DNA from: Myxococcales bacterium
GTDB lineage: Bacteria; Myxococcota_A; Polyangia; Haliangiales; Haliangiaceae
Assembly (NCBI GenBank): GCA_016707895.1
Contig: JADJGV010000003.1
Location: forward strand, 1-64,000
DNA: 64,000 nt
Direction of reading: 5' to 3'
Each line of letters opens with the position of its first letter. The first letter of the stretch is position 1. A program made the translations under genes and the position numbers. Of the stretch, positions 63,439-64,000 are shown one piece after another. Below the pieces are notes generated by a model, which was not told the DNA's origin, ran no database searches, and was given only the letters and a program-made list of their open reading frames with translations.

Positions 63439-63951
63439 ATGGTCGCCTCTCCCGTCCGCCGGCACCGCATCGTGGTCGCGCGCGAGCAGTACAAGTTCTC
63501 GTGCGCGCACATGACGGTCTTCCCCGACGGCACCAAGGAGCGCCTGCACGGGCACAACTACCAACTCGGCGCGGTGCTCGAGCTGACCGACGTCGGCTTC
63601 GCGCAGATGATCCCGTTCGCGGCGATCAAGGACGCGCTGGCCGCGATCTGCAAGCAGTTCCGCGAGCGCGTGCTGCTGGCCGAGGCCAACCCGCTGATGC
63701 AGATCGTCAAGGACGACGCCGAGGAGCTGGAGGCGCGCGTGTGCGGCAAGCGCTACGTGTTCCCGCGGGAGGACGTGCTGCTCCTGCCGATCGACAACGT
63801 CTCGGCCGAGGCGCTGGCCGCGTACCTCGCCGAGCGGCTCGTGGCTGACCTCGCGCCGAGCCTGCCGCCCGACGTGGTCCACGCGATCGAGGTGTCGGTG
63901 CACGAGAGCCCGGGCCAGGGGTCGGCGTGTCAGATCCGGCTCGGCGCGTGA
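63439..63951 (+). CDS. 6-pyruvoyl-tetrahydropterin synthase / QueD-family enzyme
   Basis: This is a 170-residue zinc enzyme of the PTPS/QueD superfamily, acting on 7,8-dihydroneopterin triphosphate in pterin or queuosine biosynthesis. The zinc histidines are His24 (FSCAH) and His37/His39 (LHGHNY). The C-terminal Glu in EVSVHESPGQGSAC binds the pterin ring. The catalytic Cys typical of QueD is not seen in the usual place (the segment before FPDGTKERLHG), so the exact reaction is uncertain. The next gene's GTG overlaps its stop. Confidence 0.88.
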   Translation: MVASPVRRHRIVVAREQYKFSCAHMTVFPDGTKERLHGHNYQLGAVLELTDVGFAQMIPFAAIKDALAAICKQFRERVLLAEANPLMQIVKDDAEELEARVCGKRYVFPREDVLLLPIDNVSAEALAAYLAERLVADLAPSLPPDVVHAIEVSVHESPGQGSACQIRLGA

Positions 63952-64000
63952 CGGGCTGGACGCCGCCCGCCGAGGTGGCGCTGCCGCCGACCGCGCTGGT
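63948..64000 (+). CDS. start of a further gene, truncated by window end
   Basis: GTG 63948 overlaps the pterin-enzyme stop (GTGA) in the operon style of this genome and opens a frame VTGWTPPAEVALPPTAL to the window edge. Too little is visible to identify it. Confidence 0.35.
   Translation, partial: MTGWTPPAEVALPPTAL

Overview
The window is very GC-rich DNA (low seventies percent by eye) whose gene content points to a myxobacterium-type Myxococcota, most likely the Kofleriaceae/Haliangium side of Polyangia. The grounds are eukaryotic-type Ser/Thr kinases with transmembrane tails, Asp/Ala-rich lipoprotein linkers, a CotH-like lipoprotein, a PilY1-like protein with FG-GAP repeats, a DUF4157 (eCIS_core) giant protein and many lineage-specific hypotheticals. 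This is an inference from gene families; no rRNA or tRNA was seen.

Layout. 1-8.7 kb: 3' part of a WYL regulator, a hybrid histidine kinase, a zinc-ribbon protein, a GspE/PilB-type ATPase, a CheY-like receiver and an HDOD protein, which read as one signalling and pilus/secretion-motor operon. 8.7-15.2 kb: a PilY1-like surface protein and a Ser/Thr kinase. 15.2-24.7 kb: a degenerate Nudix protein, a lamin-tail-like protein, a secreted lipoprotein, three tandem paralogous lipoproteins, a membrane protein with 22-residue repeats, a GNAT, a CotH lipoprotein, a DHCW cupin and a PCP_red-like small protein. 24.8-29.5 kb: a Bax-inhibitor-1 protein, then a three-gene glycan cassette (glycosyltransferase, epimerase, sugar-phosphate transferase) lying between two copies of a palindromic, relatively AT-rich repeat; the right copy supplies the C-terminus of an AraC regulator. 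29.5-32.6 kb: VOC protein, a large unknown protein, and a REP-associated Y1-type transposase gene with its own palindrome. 32.7-42.8 kb: an unknown protein, a 1642-residue DUF4157 protein with two HExxH zincin modules, a lipoprotein and a large AAA+ ATPase, recalling parts of extracellular contractile injection systems without the tube or sheath genes. 42.8-51.9 kb: CPBP protease, PaaI thioesterase, Ser/Thr kinase with TPR-like tail, enoyl-CoA hydratase, Gly-rich HEAT-like protein, membrane-anchored subtilase, acyl-ACP desaturase. 51.9-58.4 kb: a minus-strand lipid/isoprenoid catabolic block (two SCP2-type thiolases, FadA-type thiolase, 3-hydroxyacyl-CoA dehydrogenase) with a carotenoid oxygenase embedded in it. 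58.4-64 kb: Cys-rich repeat protein, two unknown proteins, ATP-dependent DNA ligase, SMI1/KNR4 protein, thioredoxin 2 and a 6-pyruvoyl-tetrahydropterin synthase family enzyme.

The most general signal is regulatory. About twenty genes on both strands, mostly heads of transcription units, have a TAnnnT-like -10 hexamer whose last base sits exactly six nucleotides before the start codon. This is the geometry expected if transcription begins at the A or G of the start codon, that is, leaderless mRNAs. Genes inside operons instead use ATGA/GTGA overlaps, and a few have Shine-Dalgarno sequences. The most unusual structures are the repeat-bounded glycan cassette and the DUF4157/AAA+ pair.
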